NCBI GenBank assembly: GCA_902574705.1 | Contig: CACGOM010000005.1 | Coordinates: 1-64,000, forward strand | Origin: an uncultured Pelagibacteraceae bacterium | GTDB taxonomy: Bacteria > Pseudomonadota > Alphaproteobacteria > Pelagibacterales > Pelagibacteraceae | Length of the DNA stretch: 64,000 nucleotides | Direction of reading: 5' to 3' | In this document: positions 21,735 through 32,371 of the stretch, piece after piece | Layout: the number at the start of each line of letters is the position of its first letter | How positions within the stretch are numbered: position 1 is the stretch's first letter | Position numbers and translations under genes: made by a program | Notes under the pieces: generated by a model | What the model saw: the letters and a program-made list of their open reading frames with translations, nothing else | The model's database searches: none | What the model was told of the DNA's origin: nothing

Positions 21735-22510
21735 TGGAAAAAAAAGATTACTTCAAAATTTCTAATAAAAACTTTAGCTCCAGATTAATAGTAGGAACTG
21801 GAAAATATAAAAATTTTTCAGAATGCGCCAAAGCAGTAAAGGCCTCCGGTGCTGAAATTGTAACAGTCGCTGTAAGAAGAGTTAATATTGTTGATAAAAA
21901 AAAACCATTATTAATGGATTATTTAAATCCAAAAAAAATTACATATTTACCAAACACAGCAGGATGTTTTAATTCTTTTGATGCTTTAAGAACTCTTAGG
22001 TTAGCTAGAGAAATTGGTGGTTGGAAATTAGTCAAATTAGAGATACTAGGTGACAAAAAAACATTACTTCCAGATATGATAGAAACTCTAAAATCTACTG
22101 AAGTATTAAGCAAAGAAGGATTCAAAGTTATGGTGTATTGCAGCGATGATCCGCTAATGGCAAAAAGATTAGAGAATGCCGGAGCAGTAGCTGTTATGCC
22201 TCTTGCAGCACCAATTGGATCTGGTTTAGGCATTTTAAATACAGTAAATATAAAATTGATTAAGCAAAAAATTAAAATACCGTTGCTAATAGATGCTGGT
22301 ATTGGACAAGCTTCAGATGCAACAGTAGCCATGGAATTAGGTTGTGACGGAGTTTTAGTAAACACGGCAATAGCTAAATCAAAAAATCCAGCAGAAATGG
22401 CAAAGGCTATGAAATTTGCAGTTATCGCAGGAAGAAAATCTTATATTTCAGGAAGAATGAGGAAAAATTTTTTTGGATCTGCTTCTTCACCAAAAAAAGG
22501 AATTATTTAG
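21734..22510 (+). CDS. thiG: thiazole synthase
   Basis: SRLIVGTGKYKNF, TLLPDMIETLKSTEVL, DAGIGQASDATVAMELGCDGVLVNTAIA. Confidence 0.96.
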   Translation: MEKKDYFKISNKNFSSRLIVGTGKYKNFSECAKAVKASGAEIVTVAVRRVNIVDKKKPLLMDYLNPKKITYLPNTAGCFNSFDALRTLRLAREIGGWKLVKLEILGDKKTLLPDMIETLKSTEVLSKEGFKVMVYCSDDPLMAKRLENAGAVAVMPLAAPIGSGLGILNTVNIKLIKQKIKIPLLIDAGIGQASDATVAMELGCDGVLVNTAIAKSKNPAEMAKAMKFAVIAGRKSYISGRMRKNFFGSASSPKKGII

Positions 22511-24296
22511 ATTTTTTTTTATATTTTTTGTAAAACTTTTTTTTTGGTTTTTTGACATAACTTTTATTAAATTTTTTCTTCTTATCTTCAAATTTAATTA
22601 TATTATTTTCATTTTTAATTATTTTTTCTGTTTGAATTGTTTCTATTATTTTATTATTTTTTGCTTTAAATTCTAATTTATAATCGTTTATACCAAACTC
22701 TAAATCCTCTTTAAACGTAATTTTAACTTTATTTTTGTTTTGAAAGAAAACTATATCCTCTTCACTATTTTTTGAGAGAAAGTCTATTATTTTTTTATTT
22801 AAGTGAACTAATATTTCTTTAGATTTATTTTCAAGACATTTTATTTCAACTAACTTTAATATTTTTAGCGCTTGTGACTCGTTAGTTAAACTCATTACCC
22901 ATTTTACATTACTCTCTCTAAGTCTTTGTCTGGACATTTCTAATAAGCCAAAATGAGTAATTCTTCCAATTTGAATTCTAGCTCTATCCTTTCTACATTT
23001 TTCCTTAAGTTTCCTCTCGACTTGCCTTCTGTTTGTAAAATTATGCATGTCAATAAAATCAACTATTATTAAGCCTGATAAATCTCTTATTTTAATTTGC
23101 CTAGATATTTCTTCAGCAGCTTCTAAATTTGTATCTAAAGCAGTACTTTCAACATTTTTTTGTTTAATTGATTTCCCAGAATTTACATCTATCGATACAA
23201 GTGCCTCTGTAGGATTTATGACAAGATATCCTCCAGATTTAAGTTTTACTTCAGTTTTGTAGATTTCATATAATTTACCTTCAATATTATTCTTAAAGAA
23301 GAGAGGGATCTTATCTCTATATTTTTTTACCTTTTTCAGTTGTTTAGGCATCAATTGTTTTATGTATAATTTTGCTTTTTGATAACCATCATTTCCTTCT
23401 ACAAAGATGTTTTGCACGTCATCATCAACCATATCCCTTATACTTCTTTTAATTATATCACTTTCTCTAAATATTAATGATGGAGCTATCGAGTCCATTG
23501 CTTTTTTTTTTATTTCTTCCCAGGATACAATTGAATTTTGAAGATCACTTTCGATATCGTTTTTTGTCTTGTTCGATCCTGCAGTTCGTACAATTAATCC
23601 CATTTCCTTAGGAATTTCTATTAAATTTAATATTTGTCTAATTTTTTTTCTTTCAATTGGATTAAAAATTTTCCTAGATATTCCTCCTCCCTTTGGGGTG
23701 TTAGGCATTAGAACTGTATATTTTCCAGCAATGGAAATAAATGTTGATAGTGCTGCACCTTTAAGACCTCTCTCATCTTTAAGGACTTGAACCAAAATTA
23801 CTTGGTTAGGTTTTATTACTTCTTGTATTTTATATTTTTTTTTCTTTATAAAAAAGTTATTTTCAGATAATTCATTATTTTTTTCGTTATTTCGACTTTC
23901 ATCATCAGCATTATCTAGTTTAGCGTCAGGCTCAAGAATTTTTTCTTCAAGGTCTTTTTCCTCCAAACCTTTTTCTCGAATTTCACTTTGTTTTTGTAAC
24001 TCTATTCTGGTTTCTTCCTCTTCTTTCTTAATAATTTCTATATCGCTTTGAGGAATTTGGTAATAGTCACTTTGAATATCATTGAAAGATAAAAATCCAT
24101 GTCTCTCCCTTCCAAAGTCAATAAATGCAGCTTGAAGTGATGGCTCAATTCTGCTTACTTTTCCTAGATAAATATTGTTCTTTATTAAATTATTATTTTT
24201 TCCTTCATATTCGTAGTCTTCGATATCATTTTCAGATTTAAGAACAACTCTAGTTTGATTAGGATGCGATGCATCAATAAATAAGTTTTTTGGCAT
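22503..24296 (-). CDS. rne: ribonuclease E/G
   Basis: GKVSRIEPSLQAAFIDFGRERHGFL S1 domain, VSIDVNSGKS, GLIIVDFIDM, GLLEMSRQRLR; Lys-rich tail. Confidence 0.94.
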   Translation of the reverse strand: MPKNLFIDASHPNQTRVVLKSENDIEDYEYEGKNNNLIKNNIYLGKVSRIEPSLQAAFIDFGRERHGFLSFNDIQSDYYQIPQSDIEIIKKEEEETRIELQKQSEIREKGLEEKDLEEKILEPDAKLDNADDESRNNEKNNELSENNFFIKKKKYKIQEVIKPNQVILVQVLKDERGLKGAALSTFISIAGKYTVLMPNTPKGGGISRKIFNPIERKKIRQILNLIEIPKEMGLIVRTAGSNKTKNDIESDLQNSIVSWEEIKKKAMDSIAPSLIFRESDIIKRSIRDMVDDDVQNIFVEGNDGYQKAKLYIKQLMPKQLKKVKKYRDKIPLFFKNNIEGKLYEIYKTEVKLKSGGYLVINPTEALVSIDVNSGKSIKQKNVESTALDTNLEAAEEISRQIKIRDLSGLIIVDFIDMHNFTNRRQVERKLKEKCRKDRARIQIGRITHFGLLEMSRQRLRESNVKWVMSLTNESQALKILKLVEIKCLENKSKEILVHLNKKIIDFLSKNSEEDIVFFQNKNKVKITFKEDLEFGINDYKLEFKAKNNKIIETIQTEKIIKNENNIIKFEDKKKKFNKSYVKKPKKKFYKKYKKKSK

Positions 24297-24382
24297 AAGT
24301 TTGTGTATATTTTATTCATTTAAATTTTGTTATTATAATTGTGCCTTAACATTAACAAATTCATGGATTAAATAAAATAAAA

Positions 24383-26719
24383 ATGATTAATCATATTAAA
24401 AAAATCTTCATTTTAAGCATATTTCTTTCAATACTAGGATTAATGGGAATAATAAGTATTTTGTGGTATTATTCTAATGACTTACCAGATTATAAATTTC
24501 TTAAAAATTACAAACCGCCAATTTCAAGTAAACTTTACTCAAATGATGGACAATTATTAAGTGAATTTTCCTCTGAAAAAAGGATTTTTGTTCCTTATAA
24601 TTCAATACCAACTTTAGTTGTAAACTCCTTCTTGTCCGCAGAGGATAAAAATTTTTTTACGCATCCTGGGGTAGATGCAAAGGGAGTATTAAGAGCTATA
24701 GTAAATAATATTTCAAATCTACTTTCCTCGAGGAGACTTGAAGGAGCCTCAACAATAACACAGCAAGTTGCAAAAAATTTTTTATTATCAAATGAAGTTT
24801 CTATAGATAGAAAATTAAAAGAGGCCATTTTAGCTTTTAGAATTGAGAGGGCTTTAACAAAAGAAAGAATTCTAGAACTTTATCTTAACCAAATATATTT
24901 AGGAGAAGGAAGTTATGGAATTGCTTCGGCTAGTTTACAATATTTTGATAAACCCATAAGCGAACTTAATTATTCTGAAGCAGCATTATTGGCAGCTTTA
25001 CCTAAAGCCCCGAGCAGATACAATCCTTATAAAGATATTGAATTGGCAAAATATAGAAGAAATTTGGTGCTAAAAAATTTATTTGATAATAATTATCTTA
25101 ATGAAGAAGAATTTATAGGTTTGTCAAAACAAAATATTTTTTTGAAAAAAAGAAAAACCGTTTACCTTGAAAATTCAAATTATTACGTTGAAGATATTAG
25201 AAAATCAATTGTAGATAAATATGGATTTGATAAAGTTTATAAACAAGGATTTACCATTAATACGCCATTAAATTTATATTTACAAAATGTTGCCACAAGT
25301 TCGCTTAGAAGAGGTTTAATTGCATTTGATAAAAAAAAAGGCTGGAGAGGACCTTTAATAAATACGAAATTTGATTCGAATTGGAAAAAAAATATTCAAG
25401 ATTATAAGTTGGAAGAGTCGATTGGGTGGAAATTATCAATAATTAAAAAAATAAATCGTTTCAATGTTGAAATTGAAACTGAAGACAGCATTAATGGAGT
25501 AATCGAAATTTCATCTATAGATTGGACAAAAAAAAGCTTTGATGACTTGTTTAAAATTGGAGACATGGTTTATGTAGAGCATATCAAAGATAATAAATTT
25601 AATCTTAGACAGTTACCAAAAGTTAACGGTGCAATAGTTGTCATGGATCCATTTACTGGAAGAGTCTTAGCATTAAGTGGAGGTTTTAGTTTTAAGAATA
25701 GTGAATTTAATAGAGCAACTCAAGCTTTGAGACAACCTGGTTCTGCATTTAAACCTTTCGTTTACGCTTTAGCTTTAGAAAATGGTTATACACCAGCTAC
25801 TTTAATATTAGATGCTCCCATAGTATTTGATCAAGGTGAAGATTTGAAACTATGGAAACCTGAAAATTATGGAAAAAAATTTTATGGTCCATCAACTTTA
25901 AGAACTGGTGTTGAAAAATCTCGTAATTTAATGACAGTTAGAATTGCACAAAATGTTGGTATAAAAAAAATTGCCAGTTTGGCTGAGAAATTAAACATAT
26001 ATAATAATCCAGAAGAACTTTTGTCATTATCTTTAGGATCGAGCGAGACATCACTATTAAAATTAACAAGTGCATATTGTAGTTTTGTAAACGGAGGGAA
26101 ACTAATAAATCCAAAATTTATCGACAGAATACAAGATAGTGAAGGGAACACTATATTTAATTCTGAAAAAAGAATTTGTGATGGATGTGATCAAATTTCA
26201 TATTTGAGCAATAAAATTCCAAAGATTAAAAATAATTTTACACAAGTAATTAGCAAAGAAACAGCTTATCAAATGACTTCAATATTAGAGGGGACAGTTA
26301 AGAGAGGTACCGCAAAAGGTCTTAAAGAACTCAATCTAGATCTTGGTGGAAAAACTGGAACTACAAATAAAAATACGGATACTTGGTTTATTGGTTTTTC
26401 GTCTAATTATGTTATTGGGGTTTATGTTGGATATGACGAACCTTCCTCACTTGGAAAGTATGAAACAGGAGCAAGAACTGCAATGCCAATTTTTAAAGAA
26501 TTCGTCAAAAATGCAATTAAAAAAGAAGAGGCGAGACCATTCAAAATTCCAAAAGGAATCAAGATGCTAGTAGTAAATTCTAAAACTGGAGAAAGAGCTT
26601 CTTACAATGATGAATCAATTATAATTGAGGCTTTTAAAGAAAAAGATTTAGTTAATAATGAAATTCAATATGGTAATATTGAATTTACTTCAAAAGAAAA
26701 TATATATAATTTTTATTAA
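24383..26719 (+). CDS. mrcA: penicillin-binding protein 1A (transglycosylase/transpeptidase)
   Basis: AEDKNFFTHPGVD, EGASTITQQVAKNFLL, RQPGSAFKPFVYALAL, GKTGTTN. Confidence 0.95.
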   Translation: MINHIKKIFILSIFLSILGLMGIISILWYYSNDLPDYKFLKNYKPPISSKLYSNDGQLLSEFSSEKRIFVPYNSIPTLVVNSFLSAEDKNFFTHPGVDAKGVLRAIVNNISNLLSSRRLEGASTITQQVAKNFLLSNEVSIDRKLKEAILAFRIERALTKERILELYLNQIYLGEGSYGIASASLQYFDKPISELNYSEAALLAALPKAPSRYNPYKDIELAKYRRNLVLKNLFDNNYLNEEEFIGLSKQNIFLKKRKTVYLENSNYYVEDIRKSIVDKYGFDKVYKQGFTINTPLNLYLQNVATSSLRRGLIAFDKKKGWRGPLINTKFDSNWKKNIQDYKLEESIGWKLSIIKKINRFNVEIETEDSINGVIEISSIDWTKKSFDDLFKIGDMVYVEHIKDNKFNLRQLPKVNGAIVVMDPFTGRVLALSGGFSFKNSEFNRATQALRQPGSAFKPFVYALALENGYTPATLILDAPIVFDQGEDLKLWKPENYGKKFYGPSTLRTGVEKSRNLMTVRIAQNVGIKKIASLAEKLNIYNNPEELLSLSLGSSETSLLKLTSAYCSFVNGGKLINPKFIDRIQDSEGNTIFNSEKRICDGCDQISYLSNKIPKIKNNFTQVISKETAYQMTSILEGTVKRGTAKGLKELNLDLGGKTGTTNKNTDTWFIGFSSNYVIGVYVGYDEPSSLGKYETGARTAMPIFKEFVKNAIKKEEARPFKIPKGIKMLVVNSKTGERASYNDESIIIEAFKEKDLVNNEIQYGNIEFTSKENIYNFY

Positions 26720-27817
26720 TGGAAAATGATTTTCAGTCAGAAAAGGTAGAAATAGAAAAAATCAACCTTAAAGTTAAGGAGTTTCTTTGATAAGAAGAAT
26801 TTTTTTAATAGAATTGAAATTTTAAATAAAAAAATTGAAAACCCAAAGTTTTGGCAAAATAAACAAGAAGCAGAAAAAATAATTAAAGAAAAAAAATCTT
26901 GTGAAGATCTAGTTGATTCTTACAAACTAAATCTAAATCAATTTAATGACTTAATAGAATTGCATCAACTAGCTAATGAAGAAAAAAATCAACAAATAAT
27001 AGATGAGGTTTTAATTAAAATTAAAGAGCTAAAAATTAAAGTAAAGAAAAATGAAATTAAATGCTTTTTATCAAATGAAAATGATAAAATGGATTGTTTC
27101 CTCGAAATTCACGCCGGTGCAGGAGGCACAGAGAGTCAAGATTGGGCAGAAATGTTGAGAAGAATGTACATTAAGTGGACGTCTAATAAAGACTTTAAAT
27201 TCAATCTAATAAGTGAACACAAAGGTGATGAGGCAGGAATAAAATCATCTACAATAAAAATAAATGGAGATTATGTTTATGGATATTTAAAATACGAGTC
27301 AGGCATCCATAGACTGGTAAGAATTTCTCCATTTGATTCAGGAGCTAGAAGACACACAAGCTTCGCAAGTGTATGGGTCTATCCAGTATTAGATGATAAC
27401 ATTAAGGTAGAAATTTTAGAAAAAGATTTAAGAATTGATACATATAGATCTAGCGGAGCTGGCGGGCAACATGTTAATACAACTGATAGTGCAGTCAGAA
27501 TAACTCATTTACCATCAAACATTGTTGTACAATGTCAAAATGAGAGATCTCAGCATAAAAATAAAGAAACATGCATGACAATGCTTAAGGCAAGATTATA
27601 CGAGCATGAGTTAAAGAAAAAAGAAAAAGAAGATAAAAGTATTGAAAATTCTAAATCAGATATTGGATGGGGTCATCAAATTAGATCTTATGTTTTACAT
27701 CCTTATAGACTTGTAAAAGATAATAGAACAGGCGAGGAAAGCTCAGACCCAACTAAAATTTTAGATGGAGATATAGATAGCTTTTTAGAAAGCAGCTTAT
27801 ACAAATTAAATGTTTAG
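26719..27817 (+). CDS. prfB: peptide chain release factor 2, expressed by programmed +1 frameshift (join 26719..26787,26789..27817)
   Basis: Zero frame ATG 26719 ...KVKEFL then TGA 26788-26790; skipping T26788 gives D-KKNFFNRIEILNKKIENPKFWQNK... continuing in frame into the listed 26960 ORF; SPF and GAGGQ motifs present. Confidence 0.93.
26776..26791 (+). promoter_or_regulatory. prfB programmed +1 frameshift signal: AAGGAG-TTT-CTT-TGA-T
   Basis: Internal SD-like AAGGAG, 3 nt spacer, CTT slippery codon, in-frame TGA: same architecture as E. coli AGGGGG-UAU-CUU-UGA. Confidence 0.92.
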
Positions 27818-30008
27818 AACTTTTTTTAGAATTTTTGCAATTCTTGCATTTATCTTCATATTTATTTTAGCATATTTAAGTTTTTTTGGATTCAAAACAG
27901 ACAGATTTAATGAGTTTATCAAAACACAAATTATTAAAGAAGATGAAAGACTAAATATAGATATAAAAAATATATTTATAAAATTAAATATTAAAGAAAC
28001 AAGCCTGTCTTTAAATAGTAAAGATATAGATATATTTATTCTTAAAGAAAAACAAAAAATAGCAAATGTTGATATATTAATAGACGCCTTATCGTTAATC
28101 ACAGGAGAAAATAAAATAAAAAAAATAATTATTAATTCAGATCGTAATGAAATAAGAAATTTATTAAATTTTATTAGAATTTATAAAATAAATATTCCTG
28201 TTTTGTATTTACAAAATAGCATTAAGAGAGGACAGATCATTTATAATGTAACTATCAATTTAAAAAATAATAATTTCGATCAAATTGAGCTTAAAGGAAA
28301 AATCAATAATACCGAATTAAATATCCTAGATAAACACAAATATGAAAATATAAGTTTAGATTTTAATTTTAAAAATAATAATTTAAAAATTTCAAATTTA
28401 AAATTCAAATATAAAAACTTAAATTTTAGCAGTAAAAAAATTGAAACTATTATAGGTGATAAAATTATTAGTTTTAAAGGTGATCTAAAAAATTTATTCA
28501 ACTCTGCATTATTATCAAATTTGTTAAATCGGGATATAAAAAAATATATTGATGAAAAGATTTTATTGTCAGCAAATTCAATTTTTGAATTTGAAATTAA
28601 TAAAAAATTTAAAATAAAAAAATATAAATTTAAAAGCAAAGTCAGATTTCAAGATTTGATAATAAATTTAAAAAATATAAATGCAAAAAAATACCTTAAA
28701 GGATTTGATAAAAAGTTATTGCTAAGCGAAGGTTTTTTAGATTTTAATATAAATAGTAAAAAACAAATTAGTATTAAATTCAATTCAAATTATATTTTAA
28801 ATAAAAAACAAAAACCAAAGGAAATTTCAATTAACTATTCAATGGATGGTTCTAATGAACTATATGATCTAAATATTGATTTAATAGAAAATGAAATAAA
28901 TTTTAATCAAATCAATTTCAAAAAAAAAAAAGGTGAAGAATTTAATCTTAATCTAATTCTGACTAGGAAAAAAAATTTATATCAAATTAAAAAACTAGAG
29001 CTTTTTAACTCTAAAAATAAATTCAAAATAAACAATTTTAAATTGTCCAAAAATTTTAAAATAATTGATTTTGATAGTTTGAATGCAAACTATTTCAATA
29101 TAAATGGTTTCAACAATAATATTTCTATAACTAAGAAAAAGAATAAAATAAAAGTAACTTCACCTTCTTTTGATATCAGCTCTGATATAGAAAAAAATCT
29201 TAAAGATACTAAAGATGCTAATATTTTCAAAATTTTTGAGAATATTAATTCCCAAATTAGTTTAAATATAAAATTGGCAAGACTTGATGATAATTATTAC
29301 TTCAATAACTTTAATGGGAATGTAGAAATTAAAAACAATAAAATTAACAATGTGAATTTATCTGCTAAATTCAAAAGAGGTGGAATTTTTAATTATACTA
29401 AAGATAAGTTAGACGGAAGCAAAGTAACCACTGTATTTTCAGATCATGCAAAACCATTTGTAAAAAAGTTTGATTTTATAAAAGGTTTTGAAGATGGAAA
29501 ACTAGATTATACCTCAACACAATTTAAAAATAATACTGAAAAGTCCGAATTAAGAATTTATGATTTTAAACTTAAAGATATGCCTGTATTAACAAAACTT
29601 TTGTCTTTAGCCTCTCTCCAAGGTATAGCAGATCTTGCAACAGGAGAAGGTATAAGATTTAACGAATTCGAAATGTTTTTTGAAAACTCAAAAAATTTAA
29701 TCAAAATTAATGAGATATATGCATTAGGCCCTGCAATCTCAATTTTGATGGAGGGGTATGTGGAAAAAAATAAGCTTGTTAGTTTAAGAGGAACCTTAGT
29801 TCCAGCAACAACTATAAATAAAAATATAGCAAAAATTCCTTTGTTGGGAGAGTTGTTGGTTGGTGATAAATCTGGAGAAGGGGTTTTTGGTGTTAGTTTT
29901 AAAATAAAAGGACCGCCAGATAAGTTAGAGACAAAAGTAAATCCAATTAAAACTTTAACTCCAAGATTTATAACAAGAACTTTAGATAAATTAAAAAAAT
30001 CTAATTAA
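27810..30008 (+). CDS. AsmA-like / DUF3971-type envelope protein
   Basis: N-terminal TM anchor, long beta-rich body, AsmA-like C-terminal block (LASLQGIADLATGEGIRFNEFE...GLLVGDKSGEGVFGVSFKIKGP-type sequence). Confidence 0.7.
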   Translation: MFRTFFRIFAILAFIFIFILAYLSFFGFKTDRFNEFIKTQIIKEDERLNIDIKNIFIKLNIKETSLSLNSKDIDIFILKEKQKIANVDILIDALSLITGENKIKKIIINSDRNEIRNLLNFIRIYKINIPVLYLQNSIKRGQIIYNVTINLKNNNFDQIELKGKINNTELNILDKHKYENISLDFNFKNNNLKISNLKFKYKNLNFSSKKIETIIGDKIISFKGDLKNLFNSALLSNLLNRDIKKYIDEKILLSANSIFEFEINKKFKIKKYKFKSKVRFQDLIINLKNINAKKYLKGFDKKLLLSEGFLDFNINSKKQISIKFNSNYILNKKQKPKEISINYSMDGSNELYDLNIDLIENEINFNQINFKKKKGEEFNLNLILTRKKNLYQIKKLELFNSKNKFKINNFKLSKNFKIIDFDSLNANYFNINGFNNNISITKKKNKIKVTSPSFDISSDIEKNLKDTKDANIFKIFENINSQISLNIKLARLDDNYYFNNFNGNVEIKNNKINNVNLSAKFKRGGIFNYTKDKLDGSKVTTVFSDHAKPFVKKFDFIKGFEDGKLDYTSTQFKNNTEKSELRIYDFKLKDMPVLTKLLSLASLQGIADLATGEGIRFNEFEMFFENSKNLIKINEIYALGPAISILMEGYVEKNKLVSLRGTLVPATTINKNIAKIPLLGELLVGDKSGEGVFGVSFKIKGPPDKLETKVNPIKTLTPRFITRTLDKLKKSN

Positions 30009-31227
30009 TTTCTATTTTAAAATGTTTTTTTTTACCAATTGAGAGTTTGAAAGAATTTTTGTTTTCTAAATTTATCTCAGAAACCAATAAGTCTTTATCA
30101 ATTTTAGAATCATTTATTTTTATACCGTTGTTTTTAATTAGTCTTTTAATTTCACTTTTTGAATCTTCTAATTTAGCACGTAAAATTAAGTCCGATAAAT
30201 TTTTAGTCTTAAATTCATTATTATTTATTTTTATTACAGGTAATCCTTCATCAGAGGATCTTTCAGAAAAAATTTTTTTTGCCTGTTCAAAGCTTTTTTT
30301 TGACTCTACTTCTCCATGAAGTAATGTTGTAGCATGATTTGCTAATAATATTTTCAAATCATTAATGTTTTCTTTTTTTCTTTTTTCTATTTCTTCAAGA
30401 GATATATCGGTAAACATTTTCAAAAATTTGATTAGATCTCTATCATCTACATTTCTCCAAAATTGCCAATAGTCATATGGGGAAAGTAATTTTTTATCTA
30501 ACCATATAGCTCCAGTTTCTGTTTTCCCCATTTTTGCACCTGACGCTAAAGTTATAAGTGGAGTAGTAAGACCGAATACTTCTTTAGATGAGTACCTTTT
30601 TATTAAATCTACACCATTGACTATATTTCCCCACTGATCGGATCCTCCAATTTGTAAAGCACAATTATGTTTTTTATTCAATTCTAAAAAATCATATGCT
30701 TGCAAAATCATATAATTAAATTCCATATAACTTAATGATTGTTCTCTTTCCAATCTTAGTTTGACGCTATCAAAACTTAACATTTTATTAATTGTAAAAT
30801 GTTTTCCTATATCTCTTAAAAAAGAAATATAATTTAAATTTTTTAACCAATCGTAATTATTTACAAATAAAGGAGACGTATCTTTATTATTGGTGATTAA
30901 GAAATTCTTTAATATTTTTTCAATATTTTTAATATTATTTTCAATCGTTTTTTCCTCTAATATTTGCCTTGTTTTATCTTTACCAGATGGATCACCTATT
31001 CTTGTAGTACCGCCTCCCAGCAATACTATTGGTTGATGACCATGTTTTTGAAGCAATCTTAAGCACATGATTTGAAGCAAGCTTCCAACATGAAGACTGT
31101 CAGCAGTGCAATCAAAACCAATATAAGCTTTAATTTTTCCGTTATATAAAGATTTGCTTAAATTGTCTTCATCTGTGCATTGATAAAAATATCCTCTTTC
31201 ATGGAATTCTTGTAAAAATTTATTCAT
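30001..31227 (-). CDS. tyrS: tyrosyl-tRNA synthetase
   Basis: YIGFDCTADSLHVGSL, QIGGSDQWGNI, KMGKTETGAIWLD. Confidence 0.96.
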   Translation of the reverse strand: MNKFLQEFHERGYFYQCTDEDNLSKSLYNGKIKAYIGFDCTADSLHVGSLLQIMCLRLLQKHGHQPIVLLGGGTTRIGDPSGKDKTRQILEEKTIENNIKNIEKILKNFLITNNKDTSPLFVNNYDWLKNLNYISFLRDIGKHFTINKMLSFDSVKLRLEREQSLSYMEFNYMILQAYDFLELNKKHNCALQIGGSDQWGNIVNGVDLIKRYSSKEVFGLTTPLITLASGAKMGKTETGAIWLDKKLLSPYDYWQFWRNVDDRDLIKFLKMFTDISLEEIEKRKKENINDLKILLANHATTLLHGEVESKKSFEQAKKIFSERSSDEGLPVIKINNNEFKTKNLSDLILRAKLEDSKSEIKRLIKNNGIKINDSKIDKDLLVSEINLENKNSFKLSIGKKKHFKIEIN

Positions 31228-31273
31228 ATAGATAAACTAACTTATACTTATTTATATTTAATCAACAATCAAT

Positions 31274-32371
31274 ATGGATAAAACTATAATTGCATTAGGT
31301 TTAATGAGCGGTACATCGATGGATGGTATAGATGCTTCTTTAATAAAATCAGATGGAGAAGGATATGTTGATTTAATTGGAAATTTGTACCTAAAATACG
31401 ACTCAGAATTGAAAAATTCACTCCATAACTTTTGTAATAAAATAAACTCGTTAAAGAATATTAAGGAAAATGAGGCTGAATACGAGTCTCTTGAAAGAAA
31501 AATAACCGTAGAACATTCAAGAATTGCATTAAAATTAAGTAATAAATTTAATATAAAACCAAATATAATTGGATTTCATGGACAAACAATTCTACACAAG
31601 CCTAGTGAAAAATTTTCTATTCAGATGGGTAATGCTAAACTCCTCTCTCAGTTATTAAAAAATAATATAATTTATCAATTTAGAAAAAAAGATATTAATA
31701 ATGGAGGTGAAGGAGCGCCCCTTACACCAATATTTCATCATACTTTAAGAAAAAAATTAAATCTAAAAGAACCTATTATATTTTTAAATATTGGAGGAAT
31801 TTCAAACTTTACCTTTATAAACAATAATTGTCTTGTTGCTAAAGATATTGGTCCTGGAAATTGTTTAATGGATAATTATACCAAAACAAAAATTAAAACA
31901 GATTATGATATAGATGGTAAATTAGCATCAAGGGGGAAAATAGATAATTCATTGATAAATAATATCTTAGATCATGAATATTATAATTCTGTTAGTAAAC
32001 ATTCTCTCGATATTAAAGATTTTGATATAAATTTTGTTAAAGGTTTATCAATTGAAGATGCTTTGGCCAATCTTAATTATTTTACCGCTAAAATAATATC
32101 TGAAAACATTAAGAAAGAGTTTAATTCTAATATTCCAATTATTTTATGTGGAGGAGGAAGAAAAAATAAAACATTAATATTTAATTTAAAAAAATTGCTA
32201 GTTAATAAATTATTAAATATAGATGATTATAATATTGATGGAGACTTTATAGAATCTCAGGCATTTGCATATTTAAGTATAAGATCACTTTATAAAAAAA
32301 ATATTTCATTTCCACAAACCACTAGAGTTAAAAAACCTATTACAGGAGGAGAATTAATTGTTTATACTTAA
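31274..32371 (+). CDS. anmK: anhydro-N-acetylmuramic acid kinase
   Basis: GLMSGTSMDGIDASL, GFHGQTILHKP, NIGGISNFT, CGGGRKNKTL. Confidence 0.95.
   Translation: MDKTIIALGLMSGTSMDGIDASLIKSDGEGYVDLIGNLYLKYDSELKNSLHNFCNKINSLKNIKENEAEYESLERKITVEHSRIALKLSNKFNIKPNIIGFHGQTILHKPSEKFSIQMGNAKLLSQLLKNNIIYQFRKKDINNGGEGAPLTPIFHHTLRKKLNLKEPIIFLNIGGISNFTFINNNCLVAKDIGPGNCLMDNYTKTKIKTDYDIDGKLASRGKIDNSLINNILDHEYYNSVSKHSLDIKDFDINFVKGLSIEDALANLNYFTAKIISENIKKEFNSNIPIILCGGGRKNKTLIFNLKKLLVNKLLNIDDYNIDGDFIESQAFAYLSIRSLYKKNISFPQTTRVKKPITGGELIVYT

Noticed and set aside
22473-22676. Phe/Ile-rich 67-aa ORF opposite the rne tail
   Set aside because: Shadow of the Lys-rich rne C-terminus on the other strand (AAA read as TTT).
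26343-26570. 75-aa plus-strand ORF inside mrcA
   Set aside because: Alternative frame of the conserved GKTGTTN region; no independent evidence.
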